A stretch of DNA of 7,018 bases, taken from NCBI GenBank assembly GCA_964386795.1, contig CAYLUE010000066.1, positions 1 to 7,018 on the forward strand, written 5' to 3'. Below, one piece after another: positions 5,190-7,018 of the stretch (the stretch's first letter is position 1; every line of letters starts with the position of its first letter). The notes under the pieces are model-generated. The model had not been told where the DNA came from. It did no database searches and saw nothing but the letters and a program-made list of their open reading frames with translations. The translations under genes were made by a program, and so were the position numbers. This DNA comes from TMED108 sp964386795. GTDB taxonomy: Bacteria; Fidelibacterota; Marinisomatia; Marinisomatales; TCS55.

Positions 5190-7018
5190 ATGTGCGGAAT
5201 AGTTAGTTATTACGGTAAAAAAGATGCAGTTCCTATTTTAATCGATGGATTAAAACGGCTTGAGTATCGAGGATATGATTCGGCGGGAATTGCTTTGATT
5301 GATAATGGCTCAATACAATCTATTAAAAAAGCCGGTAAGGTTAGTGAATTAGATAAAAAAATTGATGAAAGCCCATTGCGAGGTTCAATTGGTATCGGTC
5401 ACACGAGATGGGCAACTCATGGTGAGCCAAACGATATCAATGCCCACCCGCACCAGGATCAGTCTGGAAAAATTTTTCTTATCCATAATGGGATTATTGA
5501 AAACTACTCAACCCTCAAAGAAGTCTTAACAAGGAAAGAGTTTAAGTTTAAAAGCGATACTGATACGGAGGCCCTTGTTAATTTAATTTCAGATATATAT
5601 TATGCCGATGGATTAAATTTTGAACAAGCTGTTGAAGCAGCATTAAAACAGGTGATAGGTACATACGGTATAGTTGCATTCTGCGCAGATGAGCCTGATA
5701 AGTTAGTTGCTGCAAGGCATGGAAGCCCTCTCGTTTTAGGGGTAGGCGAAGATGAATATTTTATTGCAAGTGATGCATCCCCGATCGTTGAACATACTAG
5801 GAACGTAATTTTTTTAGATGAAGCCGAGATAGTGACAATTACTAAGAATGGGTATTCTATCAGATCGATGAAAGATGATGCTATTGTTAATCGCGAAACA
5901 ACCGAAATAGAGTTTAGTATAGAAGAAATAGAAAAAGGTGAGTTTTCGCATTTTATGTTAAAGGAAATACACGAACAGGTATTTACTATTCAAGATACTA
6001 TGCGAGGGCGCATTGACCCAGAAGATGGGACCGCTCATTTAGGTGGGATAAGAGATCAAATGGGTAGAATCCAGGATGCTCATAGGATTTATATTACCGC
6101 ATGCGGAACATCTTGGCACGCGGGATTAATGGGCAAGTATTTGATTGAAGAATACGCAGGAATCCCTGTGCATGTTGAACATGCCTCAGAATTTCGGTAT
6201 AGAAAGCCAATTGTAAACCCCAAAACAGTTGTGATTGGTATATCTCAATCCGGGGAAACCGCTGATACGCTAGCTGCAATCAAAAAAGCTAAAGACTATG
6301 GAGCGCTCACAGTTGGCATTTGCAATGTGGTTGGGTCTTCTGTAGCTAGAGAAACCGATTGCGGAATATATACGCATGCAGGCCCTGAAATTGGAGTGGC
6401 ATCAACTAAAGCTTTTACTTCTCAGGTAGCCGTTTTATTCTTGCTGTCATTGTGCTTTGGAAGAAAAAGTGGACTATCATCAGTAGTTGGTCAAAAATTT
6501 GCCCAAGCACTGATGAGTATTGGTAGTCAAGTTGAAACTATCCTTACTAATACTGACGCAATACTTGAAGTTGCAAAATCAACAGTAAAAGCAGATAATT
6601 TTCTTTATCTAGGACGCGGGTTGAATTACCCAGTAGCGCTTGAAGGTGCATTAAAACTAAAAGAGATCTCATACATTCATGCTGAGGGGTATCCTGCTGC
6701 TGAAATGAAGCATGGGCCCATAGCTCTTATTGATGAAAAAATGCCTGTAGTTTGTTTAGCTCCGCACGATAATACTTTTGATAAGGTTTTATCAAATATC
6801 CAAGAAGTGAAAGCAAGAAAAGGTGTAATTATTACTGTAACCGATAAGCGAACAACCGAACTTGAAAAAGTTTCAGATTATTTAATTGATGTTCCCTCAA
6901 CCCATCCAAAGGTATTTCCCATTTTAGCATCTGTTTCGCTCCAGCTTTTAGCATATCATTTAGCTGTATTAAGAGGGTGCGATATAGATCAGCCAAGAAA
7001 TTTAGCAAAGAGCGTTAC
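5190..7018 (+). CDS. glmS: Glutamine--fructose-6-phosphate aminotransferase (isomerising), lacking the last few codons
   Basis: GlmS makes glucosamine-6-phosphate from fructose-6-phosphate and glutamine, the entry step to UDP-GlcNAc for peptidoglycan and lipopolysaccharide. I translated it by hand: the frame is open from 5190 to the window end, 609 whole codons. The start is fixed by M-C-G-I-V, because Cys2 becomes the N-terminal nucleophile after Met removal. The class II amidotransferase domain shows Y-R-G-Y-D-S-A-G (26-33), H-T-R-W-A-T-H-G (71-78), H-N-G-I-I-E-N (99-105) and S-D-T-D-T-E (122-127). The two SIS sugar-isomerase domains show C-G-T-S (305-308), S-Q-S-G-E-T (352-357), A-S-T-K-A-F-T (404-410) and H-A-E-G-Y-P (497-502). 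The visible end, P-R-N-L-A-K-S-V, is the conserved C-terminal tail with the active-site lysine (Lys607, E. coli Lys603), so only about three residues and the stop are missing. Confidence 0.97.
   Translation, partial: MCGIVSYYGKKDAVPILIDGLKRLEYRGYDSAGIALIDNGSIQSIKKAGKVSELDKKIDESPLRGSIGIGHTRWATHGEPNDINAHPHQDQSGKIFLIHNGIIENYSTLKEVLTRKEFKFKSDTDTEALVNLISDIYYADGLNFEQAVEAALKQVIGTYGIVAFCADEPDKLVAARHGSPLVLGVGEDEYFIASDASPIVEHTRNVIFLDEAEIVTITKNGYSIRSMKDDAIVNRETTEIEFSIEEIEKGEFSHFMLKEIHEQVFTIQDTMRGRIDPEDGTAHLGGIRDQMGRIQDAHRIYITACGTSWHAGLMGKYLIEEYAGIPVHVEHASEFRYRKPIVNPKTVVIGISQSGETADTLAAIKKAKDYGALTVGICNVVGSSVARETDCGIYTHAGPEIGVASTKAFTSQVAVLFLLSLCFGRKSGLSSVVGQKFAQALMSIGSQVETILTNTDAILEVAKSTVKADNFLYLGRGLNYPVALEGALKLKEISYIHAEGYPAAEMKHGPIALIDEKMPVVCLAPHDNTFDKVLSNIQEVKARKGVIITVTDKRTTELEKVSDYLIDVPSTHPKVFPILASVSLQLLAYHLAVLRGCDIDQPRNLAKSV

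Noticed and set aside
6094..6279. 61-codon minus-strand frame inside the SIS region of glmS
   Set aside because: The + strand here encodes intact C-G-T-S and S-Q-S-G-E-T motifs of GlmS, so the antisense frame is a shadow.
1..7018. A defence, mobile or otherwise new system, prompted by the PglZ domain (also found in phage-exclusion BREX loci)
   Set aside because: The PglZ sequence matches the PorX type, the neighbours are all core metabolism, and no BREX partners, transposase, integrase or direct repeats are present.

Overview
The window is a low-GC stretch (about one third G+C by eye) of ordinary chromosomal bacterial sequence. It carries eight protein genes, all on the + strand and packed almost end to end. 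In order they are: the C-terminal part of a PorX-like response regulator/PglZ phosphatase (cut by the left edge), tsaE, tsaB, rimI, accD, surE, guaA, and a glmS that lacks only its last few codons at the right edge. I see no RNA genes, mobile elements, CRISPR arrays or signs of recent transfer.

Organism: the PorX-type protein with the C-terminal Q-H-G-G-I-S-x-E-E-M motif is typical of the Fibrobacteres-Chlorobi-Bacteroidetes (FCB) supergroup. Low GC, very tight packing and start codons mostly without a clear Shine-Dalgarno sequence fit that group. A marine, streamlined FCB member such as Candidatus Marinimicrobia (SAR406) or a marine Bacteroidetes is my best guess. This is an inference from gene content and style, not a phylogenetic result.

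Layout: positions 1-5119 look like one transcription unit. Seven genes are joined by overlaps or gaps of only a few bases: a 4-bp ATGA overlap, a 3-bp gap, a 1-bp gap, a 14-bp overlap, a 1-bp TAATG overlap and a 5-bp gap. A 70-bp spacer (5120-5189) then precedes glmS. It is the only non-coding stretch of any size; I see no clear terminator in it, so glmS may be read through from the operon or have its own promoter.

Function: tsaE and tsaB encode two of the bacterial proteins that make N6-threonylcarbamoyladenosine (t6A) at position 37 of ANN-decoding tRNAs. rimI, a common neighbour of tsaB, encodes an N-terminal acetyltransferase. accD encodes the carboxyltransferase beta subunit that starts fatty-acid synthesis. 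surE is a nucleotide phosphatase and guaA makes GMP. glmS makes glucosamine-6-phosphate for cell-wall and envelope sugars. Together this is a growth and biosynthesis cluster placed behind an envelope or secretion-type regulator. I found no undescribed system here; the points worth a second look concern gene order, coupling and a divergent TsaB.
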